DNA of 7,702 bases from Chloroflexota bacterium (lineage in GTDB: Bacteria > Chloroflexota > Chloroflexia > JAMDCE01), in contig JAMDCE010000168.1 of NCBI GenBank assembly GCA_023489135.1, positions 1 through 7,702 of the forward strand, given 5' to 3'. The notes under the pieces were generated by a model. That model had not been told where the DNA came from. It ran no database searches and saw only the letters and a list, made by a program, of their open reading frames with translations. Position 1 is the first letter of the stretch. Every line of letters begins with the position of its first letter. Positions 7,589 to 7,702 of the stretch are shown piece by piece. Position numbers and translations under genes: made by a program.

Positions 7589-7702
7589 ATGGCAGAGGAT
7601 GCCACGGCCCAGGCGGCCACGGCGAGCGACCAGGCGTCGCAAAGGAGCCAGCCCGGATCCGCCGGGACTGGCGCCGGGAGGCCAGGCGTCTGCCATCGAA
7701 CT
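7589..7702 (+). CDS. Start of an unidentified gene, cut by window edge
   Basis: Thirty-eight codons are open to the end of the window. The product begins MAEDATAQAATASDQASQ and continues as a low-complexity segment rich in Ala, Ser, Thr, Gln and Gly, probably disordered. This is not enough to assign a family. Coding status rests on the strong ribosome site just after a terminator. Position directly after the terminator means it either has its own promoter within the leader or depends on read-through. The last dozen residues (GRPGVCHRT) look less protein-like than another frame there, so a sequencing indel near the edge cannot be excluded. Confidence 0.5.
   Translation, partial: MAEDATAQAATASDQASQRSQPGSAGTGAGRPGVCHRT

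Noticed and set aside
7427..7696. 89-codon minus-strand frame
   Set aside because: It runs through the intrinsic terminator and the start of the last gene, and its product is low-complexity and basic.

Overview
This is a bacterial chromosomal segment with moderately high GC, strong GGAGG-type ribosome binding sites and a mix of GTG, TTG and ATG starts. No 16S, tRNA or taxon-specific marker is present, so the organism cannot be named. A GT5 glycogen synthase next to a GH57 (rather than GH13) branching enzyme is seen in thermophilic or deep-branching bacteria such as Chloroflexota, Thermus relatives and related uncultured lineages. That is inference only.

Left part (1-4660, + strand): three closely spaced genes form an apparent alpha-glucan operon. 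First is the 3' part of glycogen synthase, lacking only about a dozen N-terminal residues. A complete GH57 1,4-alpha-glucan branching enzyme follows. Last is a second, different GH57 protein of the kind that carries a DUF3536-like C-terminal part. GlgA would extend alpha-1,4 chains from ADP-glucose, and the branching enzyme would add alpha-1,6 branches. The third enzyme has both expected catalytic acids but no established reaction.

Middle (4661-6520): a convergent gap with a perfect stem-loop is followed by one minus-strand amidohydrolase gene with its own RBS and a possible promoter. Then comes about 770 bp with no convincing intact gene. It holds a degenerate heptad repeat, several inverted repeats and, at its right end, a short coding-like fragment.

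Right part (6521-7702, + strand): two small overlapping genes of unknown function read as one unit. The first ends in a domain whose residue pattern recalls compact BECR-type (Barnase/EndoU/ColicinE5-D/RelE) nucleases, so the pair could be a toxin with its partner; this is a tentative pattern call. The coding signal of the first gene seems to continue upstream through a stop and a frameshift, suggesting a decayed longer ancestor. The pair is followed by two small hairpins, a textbook intrinsic terminator, a perfect Shine-Dalgarno sequence and the first 38 codons of a gene that runs off the window.
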